Shown: one piece after another, positions 8,441-16,789 of the stretch
Layout of the letters: every line of letters starts with the position of its first letter
Position numbering within the stretch: position 1 is the stretch's first letter
Source: Sulfitobacter sp.
Lineage (GTDB): Bacteria; Pseudomonadota; Alphaproteobacteria; Rhodobacterales; Rhodobacteraceae
Assembly: GCA_029252045.1 (NCBI GenBank)
Contig: JAQXCD010000059.1
Coordinates: forward strand, 61,269-125,268
Reading direction: 5' to 3'
DNA: 64,000 nt
Notes under the pieces: model-generated
Databases searched by the model: none
Told to the model about the DNA's origin: nothing
What the model saw: the letters and a program-made list of their open reading frames with translations, nothing else
Program-made: the position numbers and the translations under genes

Positions 8441-9181
8441 ATGACCACGCCTTTTGATCCTGATCCCGTCACGCCGCACAAGCGCGGGCTGCTTGGCCGC
8501 TTTCGCGGAAACTTCCTGACCGGGCTTGTGGTAATCGCGCCCGTGGGCCTGACCATCTGGCTGATCTGGAGTGTTGTCGGCTGGATCGACGGTTTTGTCC
8601 TGCCGCTGGTGCCGCTGAAGTACCACCCCGACCGCCTGATACAGGACCTGCTGGGTCTGGACCCGCTGCTGCAAATCAATGTGCGCGGCATTGGCGTGAT
8701 CATCTTTTTGCTGTTCACCGTGCTGGTGGGCTTTATTGCCAAAGGGATTATTGGCCGCTCGCTGATCCGCTTTGCCGAAAGTCTGGTAGAGCGTACACCT
8801 GTGGTCCGCTCGATCTATTCCGGCATCAAACAAATCTCCGAGACGATCTTTGCCCAGAGCGAGACCAGCTTCGAGACCGCCTGCCTAATCGAATATCCGC
8901 GCAAGGGCATCTGGGCCATCGGCTTTATCTCGACCGGGGCCAAGGGCGAGATTGCTGCCAAATCAGGCGGGGAAGGGGAGATGATGTCAGTGTTCCTGCC
9001 AACCACACCGAACCCGACATCGGGATTCTTGCTGTTTGTGCCCAAAACCGATGTGATCGAGCTGGACATGAGCGTTGAGGATTCAGCCAAACTGGTGATC
9101 TCGGCGGGGCTTGTCTATCCGAACGCCAAAGCGTTGGAAGACGGCGATGCCCCTATCGCAGACTTGAACGGGCGGGATTAA
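8441..9181 (+). CDS. DUF502 domain-containing membrane protein
   Basis: A 246-residue protein with two membrane helices in the first half (about residues 27-50 and 78-103) followed by a soluble domain. DUF502 signatures are visible: FLTGLVVIAPVGLTIWL, the IPLVRSIYSGIKQ-like stretch (seen as TPVVRSIYSGIKQI) and FLPTTPNPTSGFLLFVP. The function of the family is not established. It is the last gene of a rightward run after psuG (88-base gap). Its TAA stop shares the tetramer TTAA (9178-9181) with the stop of the convergent patatin gene. Confidence 0.88.
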   Translation: MTTPFDPDPVTPHKRGLLGRFRGNFLTGLVVIAPVGLTIWLIWSVVGWIDGFVLPLVPLKYHPDRLIQDLLGLDPLLQINVRGIGVIIFLLFTVLVGFIAKGIIGRSLIRFAESLVERTPVVRSIYSGIKQISETIFAQSETSFETACLIEYPRKGIWAIGFISTGAKGEIAAKSGGEGEMMSVFLPTTPNPTSGFLLFVPKTDVIELDMSVEDSAKLVISAGLVYPNAKALEDGDAPIADLNGRD

Positions 9182-10212
9182 CCGAACATTTCCGGCAGGT
9201 TCACACTGCTGCGTTTGCCAATGTTATCTATGTCACCGCGCAGGAACGTTTCGGCTGCGGCTATCCCTGCGTCTTTCAACGTTGAGATGACGGCGGGGTT
9301 CGGCACGGATTTTGTGACCGCCGACAGTTTTGCCATTAGCGCGTCGTCGGCAATCATGTGAATGCGCACGCGGCTCATAGAATCCGACGTGACGGTGCCC
9401 TTTTCGATCAAACGCTGCACAAACTCGATCGCGCGCAGCTCGCGCAGCAGGCTTGAGTTAAAGCTGATCTCGTTGATGCGGTTCTGGATGTCCTGCGGCG
9501 TGGTTGGAATTGTGTCGCGCTCCAGCGGGTTGATGTTGATGATCACAATGTCATCGGGCAAGTCGTGGTGAAACAAAGGGAACAACGCCGGATTTCCGGT
9601 GAACCCGCCGTCCCAGAATGCCTCCATCCGGTTGGTTGTCTTGTCAAACATCTCGACCGCTTGGAACATCGTGGGCAGACAGGCCGAGGCCATCAATGCA
9701 TCGGGGCCAATCTCGTCCCCCTCAAACACGCGGATCTTACCGTTGCGCACACGAGTCGCCCCCACATAAAACAGCGGCTTTTCATGGGCGCAGACCTGCT
9801 CGTAGTTGAACTTCTCAACGATCTGGGCCAGCGGATTTTTGTAAAACGGCCCGTAGCTGTAAGGCGACATCATTTGCGTAACGGCAGTACCCATCAGATA
9901 CGGCAGGCTGTTGGCCATCTGTTGGCCCAGAAACGCAACACCGAAGGGTGCCATCCAGTCGCCCATAGCCAGTTCGCGTACGCCCGCGACCTGCATCCAC
10001 AGCCATTCCAGATTGTCGCGCGCGCCCTGCCTGCCGCCGCTGATCATGCCCGCCTTGAGGGCAGCACCATTGAGCGCGCCGGCCGAGGTGCCGGACATGC
10101 CGCAAATCTCCAGACCGTCCTCTTGCAGCAAGCGGTCCAGCACACCCCATGTGAATGCGCCATGTGCGCCGCCCCCCTGCAGGGCGAGATTGATCTTTTT
10201 GGTCTGTGCCAT
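9178..10212 (-). CDS. Patatin-like phospholipase family protein
   Basis: A 344-residue serine hydrolase of the patatin type. It has the oxyanion-hole GGGAHGAF near residue 11, the nucleophile elbow GTSAG near residue 42, and the DGG of the Ser-Asp dyad in FWDGGFTGNP. Patatins cleave acyl esters of phospholipids or neutral lipids; no signal peptide is seen. It follows the 3-hydroxybutyrate dehydrogenase gene by 26 bases on the same strand. That pairing suggests a role in polyhydroxybutyrate or acyl metabolism, but this is inference. The start at 10212 matches the first residue before the lipase motif block; longer versions would overlap bdhA. Confidence 0.88.
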   Translation of the reverse strand: MAQTKKINLALQGGGAHGAFTWGVLDRLLQEDGLEICGMSGTSAGALNGAALKAGMISGGRQGARDNLEWLWMQVAGVRELAMGDWMAPFGVAFLGQQMANSLPYLMGTAVTQMMSPYSYGPFYKNPLAQIVEKFNYEQVCAHEKPLFYVGATRVRNGKIRVFEGDEIGPDALMASACLPTMFQAVEMFDKTTNRMEAFWDGGFTGNPALFPLFHHDLPDDIVIININPLERDTIPTTPQDIQNRINEISFNSSLLRELRAIEFVQRLIEKGTVTSDSMSRVRIHMIADDALMAKLSAVTKSVPNPAVISTLKDAGIAAAETFLRGDIDNIGKRSSVNLPEMFG

Positions 10213-10238
10213 GTCTCTCGCCCTTTGGGGTTGTTTGC

Positions 10239-11024
10239 TTACAGTGCTGTCCAGCCGCCATCGACGCTGATGGTGGTGCCGGTGATCTGGTCTGCTGCCG
10301 CCGAGCACAAGAAGGCCGCCGTGCCGCCCATCTGGTCAACGGTCGCAAATTCCTTGCTCGGCTGGCGCTTGAGCATGACATTCTGGATCACTTCCTCACG
10401 GGTCATGTTGTATTCCTTCATCGTATCGGGAATCTGCTTCTCGACGATGGGGGTCAGAACATAGCCCGGGCAAATCGCGTTGGCGGTGATTGGTTCTTCT
10501 GCCGTCTCCAGCGCTGTTGTCTTGGTCAGGCCAATGATGCCGTGCTTGGCCGCGATATAGGCGGATTTATAGGGGGATGCCGTCAGGCCGTGGGCCGACG
10601 CGATGTTGATCACGCGGCCCCAGCCCGCCTTGCGCATCATCGGCAATGCAATCGCCGTGGTATGAAACGCCGAGCTGAGGTTGATGGCGATAATCGCATC
10701 CCACTTGTCGGTCGGGAAATCGGGAATGGCGGCCACGTGCTGGATACCTGCGTTGTTGATCAGAATATCGCACACACCCGCATCCGCGATCAGACGGCGG
10801 CATTGATCACCTTTGGACATGTCGGCCTGAATATAGCGCACCTGTACGCCGGTTTCTTTGGCCAGCTTGTCCGCCAGAGCGTGATCATCGTCCGTGTCGG
10901 TAAACGAATTCAGAACAATATCCGCACCCGCCTGCGCCAGCTGCTGCGCGATGCCCAGCCCGATGCCAGAGTTGGAGCCGGTGATAACAGCGGTTTTGCC
11001 GGACAGATCATAGATAAGGGCCAT
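10239..11024 (-). CDS. bdhA: 3-hydroxybutyrate dehydrogenase
   Basis: A 261-residue short-chain dehydrogenase that interconverts (R)-3-hydroxybutyrate and acetoacetate with NAD, the step after depolymerisation of polyhydroxybutyrate. It shows the TGSNSGIG cofactor loop near residue 13, NNAG, a catalytic Ser in the NIASAHG block and YIAAK. The AICPGYVLTPIVEKQI segment is characteristic of this subgroup. The start at 11024 has AGGAGT at the right distance. A patatin gene follows. A leftward terminator hairpin lies about 140 bases upstream of the start codon, in what may be its leader. Confidence 0.93.
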   Translation of the reverse strand: MALIYDLSGKTAVITGSNSGIGLGIAQQLAQAGADIVLNSFTDTDDDHALADKLAKETGVQVRYIQADMSKGDQCRRLIADAGVCDILINNAGIQHVAAIPDFPTDKWDAIIAINLSSAFHTTAIALPMMRKAGWGRVINIASAHGLTASPYKSAYIAAKHGIIGLTKTTALETAEEPITANAICPGYVLTPIVEKQIPDTMKEYNMTREEVIQNVMLKRQPSKEFATVDQMGGTAAFLCSAAADQITGTTISVDGGWTAL

Positions 11025-11161
11025 GGGGATACTCCTAAAATGGGTGTTTGCCGCGTTTATGGCGCGGGGACGCTGGAATGAAAATGCACAATGAGGGGAG
11101 ATCGTTCCCCGCCTAGCCGACAATTGATGAAGGAAGAATGAATGCTCAGCCCGCTGAAGCC

Positions 11162-11188
11162 AAAAAAAACGCCCGCACAAGGCGGGCG
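11162..11188 (-). terminator. Strong leftward intrinsic terminator upstream of bdhA
   Basis: Read on the minus strand, CGCCCGC and GCGGGCG (11182-11188 and 11170-11176) pair around a five-base loop and are followed directly by eight Ts (the A-run at 11162-11169). This is a textbook Rho-independent terminator pointing left. No protein gene on the minus strand lies upstream of it, so it must end a non-coding RNA or attenuate the bdhA leader. Confidence 0.8.
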
Positions 11189-11255
11189 TCAAGTTATTGA
11201 GGCAGGTTTCATACAGGCAAGAAACCTATCGAGCAGTGACCCCTCTATAGGGAAT
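11162..11255 (-). ncRNA. Candidate small RNA or bdhA leader RNA ending at the terminator
   Basis: On the minus strand upstream of the terminator are two further hairpins: CCCT-CTAT-AGGG type at 11241-11252, and AGGTTTC/GAAACCT (11204-11210 and 11221-11227) around a ten-base loop. Three consecutive hairpins with a U8 tail look like a small structured RNA. No good promoter could be fixed, so the 5' end is a guess. The rest of the gap 11025-11352 holds only the bdhA ribosome binding site and the promoter candidate for the solute-binding protein gene. Confidence 0.4.
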
Positions 11256-11291
11256 TACCCGCTAAACGCCAAGCTAAAAGTTTGCGCCTGC

Positions 11292-11320
11292 TTAAAGACC
11301 CCGTTAGACGTTTAGATAAT
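11292..11320 (+). promoter_or_regulatory. Candidate promoter of the solute-binding protein gene
   Basis: TTAAAG (11292-11297), a 17-base spacer and GATAAT (11315-11320) stand 33 bases before the start codon. The -10 element is good, the -35 element poor. Confidence 0.35.
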
Positions 11321-11352
11321 AAAAAAAAGGGCAGCGCAGGATTGTTTCGAAA

Positions 11353-13173
11353 ATGGCTTTAGATTTTTTCTCAAGGGTACGGGACCTTGTGGCGGTCTCT
11401 TCACTGATTCTATCTGGGGGTGCAGCGCTGGCTGAACCCCAGCATGCCATTGCAATGTATGGCGTTCCCGCTTTGCCTGTGGATTTCACCCACCTGCCCT
11501 ATGTGACTGCGGATGCACCCAAAGGCGGCGCGATCACCTTGGGCAATACGGGTGGCTTTGATACGCTCAACCCTTTTGTGCTCAAAGGCACCTCGCCGTG
11601 GCAACTGCCTTATTTCACCCACGAGACGCTGATGGGCCGTTCCTGGGACGAACCATTCACACTTTACAGCCTGCTGGCCGAATCGGTTGAGACCGATGAG
11701 GCGCGCACATGGGTCGAGTTTACCCTGCGCGAAGGCACCAAATTTTCCGATGGCAGCCCGCTGACGATTGAGGACGTCATTTTCAGCTACGAGTTGCTGG
11801 GCACCCAAGGCCACCCGCGCTATCTGAGTCTTTATGAGCAGATGGAAAGCATCGCGCAAACCGGCCCACGCTCAGTGCGGATCACCTTCAACACCGACAA
11901 CCGCGAATTGCCGCTGCTGGCGGGGCTGCGCCCGATTGTCTCCAAGGCCCAATGGGAAGGGCGCAACTTCAAGGATGCACCGGTGCAAGACGTCCCGTTG
12001 GGATCCGGCCCCTATACGATTACCCGCTACGAGTCCGGCCGCTATGTCGAGCTGACCCGCAACCCCGACTATTGGGGCGCGGATCTGGCTTTTCGTAAAG
12101 GCACACATAACTATGACACCATCAAGCTGGATTTCTACGGCGACCTGAAAGTGATGTTCGAGGGTTTCAAGGCGGGCGAGATTTCTGCTGTGCGCGAGTT
12201 GAACGCTGAAAGCTGGGACAGCCAGTACAACTTCCCCGCCGCCGAGCGTGGCGATATCGTAAAGACTGTGATCCCGCACTCCAAGCCGTCGGGTATGACC
12301 GGATTTGTGATGAACACCCGCCGCGCGCCGTTTGACGACTGGCGGGTGCGCGATGCGCTGATCAAAGCGTTCAACTTTGAATACATTAACGACACGTTGA
12401 CCGGAAACACCCAGCCGCGCATCACCTCCTATTTCTCCAACTCCATTCTGGGGATGGTCGAGGGGCCGGCACAGGGCCGGGTCGCCGAGTTCTTGCTGCC
12501 CTATCAGGACACGTTGCCTGTGGGTGCGATGGAGGGCTACACCCTGCCCGTCTCGGATGGATCGGCGCGTAACCGTGCGGGTATCCTCGCTGCCATGGAG
12601 CAGTTCGAAACCGCCGGATATATGGTTGAAAACGGGGTGCTGCAACGCGGGGACGGCACGCCCGTAACCTTTGGGATCCTGATCGCAAAAGGCAGCACCG
12701 AAGACATTGCCATAGCCGAGCTGTACTTGCGCGCGCTGGAGCGGTTGGGGATCACGGCAACCATTGAGACAGTGGATGACGCGCAGTATTTTGCCCGCAC
12801 CGGCAGCTTTGATTTCGACATCACTACTTTCCGGCGTTCTCTGTCGCTCAGCCCCGGAAACGAGCAGAAGTTCTACTGGGGTGCCGAGGCCGCAGACCAG
12901 CCCGGATCGCGCAACCTGATGGGCGCGCGTAGTCCTGTGATCGACGCGATGATCGACGAGATGCTGAACGCCCGTGACAGCGCGGATTTTGTGGCAGCCA
13001 CCCGTGCGCTAGACCGCGTCTTGACGGCCGGCCGCTATGTCATTCCCTTCTGGTCCTACACCGAAGGACGCATCGCGCATGTCAAAGAAATGAAGTTCCC
13101 TGCAACTTTGCCGATCTACGGGGATGGCGCGCAGTGGATGCCCGAAGTCTGGTGGTGGGACGCAACGAAGTAG
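11353..13173 (+). CDS. Extracellular solute-binding protein, family 5 (YejA-like)
   Basis: A 606-residue periplasmic peptide- or opine-binding protein of the ABC transporter family 5 type. The signal peptide is residues 1-27 (cleavage after ALA, before EPQHA). Typical segments are FDTLNPFVLKG, the TFYSLLAESVE-like region (TLYSLLAESVE), FTLREGTKFSDGSP and VPLGSGPYTI. The long form with YGVPALP at the mature N terminus fits the YejA branch linked to microcin C or oligopeptide import. No permease or ATPase genes follow: the next gene is a convergent regulator. The protein is therefore an orphan component whose transporter must lie elsewhere. Confidence 0.9.
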   Translation: MALDFFSRVRDLVAVSSLILSGGAALAEPQHAIAMYGVPALPVDFTHLPYVTADAPKGGAITLGNTGGFDTLNPFVLKGTSPWQLPYFTHETLMGRSWDEPFTLYSLLAESVETDEARTWVEFTLREGTKFSDGSPLTIEDVIFSYELLGTQGHPRYLSLYEQMESIAQTGPRSVRITFNTDNRELPLLAGLRPIVSKAQWEGRNFKDAPVQDVPLGSGPYTITRYESGRYVELTRNPDYWGADLAFRKGTHNYDTIKLDFYGDLKVMFEGFKAGEISAVRELNAESWDSQYNFPAAERGDIVKTVIPHSKPSGMTGFVMNTRRAPFDDWRVRDALIKAFNFEYINDTLTGNTQPRITSYFSNSILGMVEGPAQGRVAEFLLPYQDTLPVGAMEGYTLPVSDGSARNRAGILAAMEQFETAGYMVENGVLQRGDGTPVTFGILIAKGSTEDIAIAELYLRALERLGITATIETVDDAQYFARTGSFDFDITTFRRSLSLSPGNEQKFYWGAEAADQPGSRNLMGARSPVIDAMIDEMLNARDSADFVAATRALDRVLTAGRYVIPFWSYTEGRIAHVKEMKFPATLPIYGDGAQWMPEVWWWDATK

Positions 13174-13181
13174 CGGTTAGA

Positions 13182-13805
13182 TCAGACCAGCGACGTGACC
13201 CAGAGGATCGTCGCATCTTCGTCCGAGACGGAAATAACGTTGTGGCCCATGGCGGCGTCGTAATAGGCGCTGTCGCCCCGGCGCATTTCGATCGGCTCGT
13301 AGAATTCTGTGAACAGTTTGATCACGCCTGTGAGGACATAGAGAAATTCTTCACCGTCGTGGCGGACCCAGCCGTCAAACTCTTCCATCTGGCGCGCACG
13401 GATTCGCGCGCGGTAGGGCAGCATGTTTTTCTTGCGCAGCGTATCTGCCAGCAACTCGTGCTCATATGTTGCTGTCGCTTGTGCCGCACCCTCGCCCGAT
13501 TTTGTCACGGCCATGCGGCCATTAATCTGCTCGGCAGCGGGCGGCGTAAACAATTGCGGGACCGATATCTCCAAGCCTACAGCCAGCTTTTTCAGCGCGT
13601 CATAGGTGGGCGACATCTGCGCGTTTTCGATCTTGGACAGGGTCGAGCGTGCCAGCCCGGCTTGCGATGCCGCCTGCTCCAACGTCCAGCCGCGCGCCTT
13701 GCGCAGCTCGCGCACGCGCGCGCCCAGATCAACAGGCGGCACAGTATGTGCAGCACCGTCTTCGCGGGCAATCTGGATCATGGATTTTGCGGCGTCATCA
13801 TTCAT
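13182..13805 (-). CDS. XRE family regulator with C-terminal cupin domain
   Basis: A 207-residue transcription factor. The HTH occupies about residues 25-80 (RVRELRKARGWTLEQ, GLARSTLSKIENAQMSPT), and the cupin sensor fold covers about residues 130-205 (DGEEFLYVLTG, GHNVISVS). Regulators of this architecture often control amino-acid, polyamine or aromatic catabolism. The start at 13805 is preferred because AGGA stands six bases upstream; the ATG at 13811 abuts the same AGGA without spacing. It is divergent from the acyl-CoA ligase/FrnE-type pair with a 65-base shared gap, so those genes are its likely targets. Confidence 0.85.
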   Translation of the reverse strand: MNDDAAKSMIQIAREDGAAHTVPPVDLGARVRELRKARGWTLEQAASQAGLARSTLSKIENAQMSPTYDALKKLAVGLEISVPQLFTPPAAEQINGRMAVTKSGEGAAQATATYEHELLADTLRKKNMLPYRARIRARQMEEFDGWVRHDGEEFLYVLTGVIKLFTEFYEPIEMRRGDSAYYDAAMGHNVISVSDEDATILWVTSLV

Positions 13806-13870
13806 AGTCATTCCTATACGGCCAAGCTGCGGACCTTGCAACGCGGCCAAACCAGCGGTAGCGAAGATAC

Positions 13871-15376
13871 ATGAATTCAGTTTTTGACCAAGGCCCGCCG
13901 GCCCCCTGTCCCGCACCGTTTAACATGGCGGCTCATGTGCTGGCGCGTGGCGCGCTGACGCCTGACAAAATTGCGCTCAGCGTGTTGGGCGGCGATAATC
14001 TGACCTATGGCGCCCTGCGCGCCGCGGTACTGGGGACAGCGACCGGATTGCTGCAAGCCGGCGCCGTTGTCGGCGACCGCGTTTTGATGCGTTTGGGTAA
14101 TACGGTGGATTTTCCACTAGCCTATCTGGGGGCGCTGGCGGCAGGACTGGTGCCTGTGCCCACGGCATCCGCGCTAACTTCGCGCGAAGTCGCCCCGATG
14201 ATCGCCACACTGAACCCTGCCTTGATCCTGCTCGACGCGGATGCCGCCTGCCCCGCTGATGCGCGGATTGTGACCGTAGAGACTTTGCGCGCCATGCGCA
14301 GCCTGCCACCTGCCGACTTCCACATGGGCGTCCCCGAGCGCGCGGGATATATCATCTATACATCTGGCACCTCTGGCAGTCCGCGTGCTGTGGTCCATGC
14401 CCACCGTGCCATCTGGGCGCGACAGATGATGTTTGACGGCTGGTACGGACTGCACAGCGCGGACCGCGTGTTGCATGCGGGTGCGTTCAACTGGACTTAT
14501 ACGCTGGGCACGGGGCTGATGGACCCTTGGACCATGGGAGCAACGGCACTGATCCCTGCCGCCGGAACACCCGCTACCGAGTTGCCCGCATTGATTGCAC
14601 AGAATGAAGCAACGATTTTTGCAGCGGCACCGGGTGTTTACCGGCAGCTTCTGAACCAGTCGGAACTTATGGCAATGCCATACCTGCGGCATGGTTTAAG
14701 CGCGGGGGAAAAACTGTCACCCGTTGTGCGGGCCCATTGGGAGGCCGCAACAGGAACGACGGTTTATGAGGCCTACGGCATGTCCGAATGCTCGACCTTT
14801 ATTTCAGCCGCCCCTGCCCACCCGGCAGATGCAACCGTACTGGGCCGCCCGCAACAAGGCCGCAAGATTGCCCTGCTGGGGCCGGATGGCCCTGTGCCAC
14901 TGGGCGATGAGGGCACAATCGCCGTGCACCGCAGTGATCCGGGTCTGATGCTGGGCTATCTGGACCAGCCGGAAGAAACCGCCGCCAAGATGCAAGGCGA
15001 CTGGTTTTTGACAGGGGATCAGGGCAGTATGGATAGCGATTTCCAGATCACCTATCTGGGCCGCAATGATGACATGATGAACGCCGGTGGATTCCGCGTC
15101 TCTCCGGTGGAGGTGGAAAGCTGTCTGGCCAAATTCGACGGCATCACCGCCGTTGGCGCAGCCGAAGTGATCCTCAAACAGGACGTCACCGGCATCGCGG
15201 CCTTCTATACCGCTGCTGCCCCACTGGACGAAACGCACTTGCGCCGTTATGCCGAAGCCAATCTGGCGCGTTATAAACAACCACGCGTCTACATCCATTT
15301 GCCGCAGCTCCCCATGGGCGCCAACGGCAAGCTCCTGCGCCGTGCACTGCGCCAGCAATTCGAGGCCACCCGATGA
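13871..15376 (+). CDS. AMP-forming acyl-CoA/benzoate-CoA ligase family protein
   Basis: A 501-residue adenylate-forming enzyme. Core motifs in order are IIYTSGTSGSPRAVVH (phosphate loop, near residue 160), the YEAYGMSE block near residue 300, WFLTGDQG, and a C-terminal MGANGKLLRR with the catalytic lysine. It activates a carboxylic acid via an acyl-AMP to the CoA thioester. Overall layout and length resemble benzoate-CoA ligase relatives, but the acid cannot be named. Its stop overlaps the start of the FrnE-type gene as ATGA (15373-15376). The divergent XRE-cupin regulator probably governs both. Confidence 0.85.
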   Translation: MNSVFDQGPPAPCPAPFNMAAHVLARGALTPDKIALSVLGGDNLTYGALRAAVLGTATGLLQAGAVVGDRVLMRLGNTVDFPLAYLGALAAGLVPVPTASALTSREVAPMIATLNPALILLDADAACPADARIVTVETLRAMRSLPPADFHMGVPERAGYIIYTSGTSGSPRAVVHAHRAIWARQMMFDGWYGLHSADRVLHAGAFNWTYTLGTGLMDPWTMGATALIPAAGTPATELPALIAQNEATIFAAAPGVYRQLLNQSELMAMPYLRHGLSAGEKLSPVVRAHWEAATGTTVYEAYGMSECSTFISAAPAHPADATVLGRPQQGRKIALLGPDGPVPLGDEGTIAVHRSDPGLMLGYLDQPEETAAKMQGDWFLTGDQGSMDSDFQITYLGRNDDMMNAGGFRVSPVEVESCLAKFDGITAVGAAEVILKQDVTGIAAFYTAAAPLDETHLRRYAEANLARYKQPRVYIHLPQLPMGANGKLLRRALRQQFEATR

Positions 15377-16011
15377 CCGAAACCATCAAGCTTGATATCA
15401 TGTCCGACCCGATCTGCCCCTGGTGCTATATCGGCAAGGCGCATCTGGACCGCGCGCTGTCAGCAGCGCCCAATCACCCGTTTGAGATTGAATGGCACCC
15501 CTTTCAGCTGAACCCTGATATGCCCGCAGGTGGCATGGACCGCCGCGCTTATCTGGAGGGCAAGTTCGGCGGCAAGGAAGCCGCAGTGAAGGCCTATGCA
15601 CCCGTTGTGGAGCATGCTGAAAAAGCAGGTCTCAATATCAACTTCGAAGGGATGAAGCGCACGCCAAATACGCTGAACGCCCATCGCCTGATCCATTGGG
15701 CGGGCATCGAGGGGCGCCAGACGGCTGCTGTCTCTGCACTGTTCAAGGCGTATTTTGTCGACACCCGTGACATTGGCGATGCCGAAGTGCTGACCGATAT
15801 TGCCGACAGCATAGGGATGGACGCCTCGGTGGTGGCGCGGTTGCTGGCAACCCAAGAGGATATGCAGGACATCCGCGACCGCGATGCGCATAGTCGCACG
15901 ATGGGCATCAATTCGGTCCCGACCTTTATCGTTGGCGGTCAACACGCTGTCCCCGGCGCACAGCCGCCCGAGTTGTGGGCCAAAGTGATTGCCGAAGTCA
16001 CAGGCAGCTGA
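15373..16011 (+). CDS. DsbA family oxidoreductase, FrnE-like
   Basis: A 212-residue thioredoxin-fold protein of the DsbA/2-hydroxychromene-2-carboxylate isomerase superfamily. The active-site CPWC lies at about residues 15-18 in DPICPWCYIGK, and the cis-proline region is GINSVPTFIVGG near the C terminus. No signal peptide is present, so it acts in the cytoplasm, as FrnE-type proteins do. Translational coupling to the CoA ligase suggests a shared pathway, possibly aromatic or xenobiotic breakdown. The reaction is unknown, and thiol-disulfide exchange is only what the motif allows. Confidence 0.88.
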   Translation: MTETIKLDIMSDPICPWCYIGKAHLDRALSAAPNHPFEIEWHPFQLNPDMPAGGMDRRAYLEGKFGGKEAAVKAYAPVVEHAEKAGLNINFEGMKRTPNTLNAHRLIHWAGIEGRQTAAVSALFKAYFVDTRDIGDAEVLTDIADSIGMDASVVARLLATQEDMQDIRDRDAHSRTMGINSVPTFIVGGQHAVPGAQPPELWAKVIAEVTGS

Positions 16012-16275
16012 ACTCGTAGCTGTTGCAAATTCGCCGCTGTCGGATATAGGTATATAAATAACGCTAGGCGGCGCAAAGTCCGTGGCCTAGATTCGACCAT
16101 AAGAGGCAAAAAGCCTCATCTAATAAAAATACCTTTGAGCAGGTGTGCAGGCAGTGAACAGGTTCCCGTCCCTTTTGGGCGCTCTCCTTTCCATTCAGGA
16201 TTCGTTTTCCTCGTATCATCACGGCTCATGCCGCGCGTTTGCGCGGGGTTCTGTGTATTGAGAAAGGCCTTCGAG
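16012..16275. other. Intergenic leader region of the cytidylyltransferase gene
   Basis: This 264-base gap holds two small hairpins: GAGGC/GCCTC around AAAAA (16103-16117), and CCGCGC/GCGCGG around GTTT (16231-16246). The second lies 30 bases before the start codon. No open frame or clear promoter was recognised. The hairpins lack T-tracts. Confidence 0.4.
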
Positions 16276-16722
16276 ATGTTTTCACCCCCCACTTCCGAGC
16301 GTATGACCTCGCGTATTGTGCTCACTTACGGATCATTCGATTTGTTCCACCAAGGCCACGCGCGCCTGTTGCAACGCCTGTCAATGCTGGGCTCCGAACT
16401 GATCGTGGGCTGTTCGACCGATGCCTACAATGAGGCGATGGGTGTCCCCGCTGTGACCTCCTATGCGCAGCGCCGGTTGATGCTGGAAAGCTGCCGTTTT
16501 GTCAGCCGCGTCATTGCCGAGCAGGATTGGGACCAGAAATACACCGACATCGTGAACTATAACGTCTCGGTTTTTGCTATGGGTGACGAATGGACAGGCC
16601 AGTTCGACCATCTGGAAGACATCACACAGGTGCTTTATGTGCCGCGCGGCGAGATGATTGGTACGCGCCGTCCTTTCCACGCAGTGCATGAAACGCCACT
16701 GCGTGCGGTGGCAAGCGGCTGA
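16276..16722 (+). CDS. Glycerol-3-phosphate cytidylyltransferase-like nucleotidyltransferase
   Basis: A 148-residue member of the cytidylyltransferase family. It shows the TYGSFDLFHQGHARLL segment with the HxGH signature (HQGH) and a late RGEMIGTRR stretch in place of the RTxGISTT signature, a partial match. TagD-type enzymes make CDP-glycerol from CTP and glycerol 3-phosphate for teichoic-acid-like polymers or surface polysaccharide. The start at 16276 is supported by AAAGG nine bases upstream; the next ATG at 16303 has no ribosome binding site. No other surface-polymer genes are adjacent, so the acceptor pathway is open and the alcohol substrate is uncertain. Confidence 0.75.
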   Translation: MFSPPTSERMTSRIVLTYGSFDLFHQGHARLLQRLSMLGSELIVGCSTDAYNEAMGVPAVTSYAQRRLMLESCRFVSRVIAEQDWDQKYTDIVNYNVSVFAMGDEWTGQFDHLEDITQVLYVPRGEMIGTRRPFHAVHETPLRAVASG

Positions 16723-16789
16723 TCCGGCGGTAACATTTATCATCCATTGCTCCAGCTACAACCATGAGTTAACCCGTTAAGGATATCGC

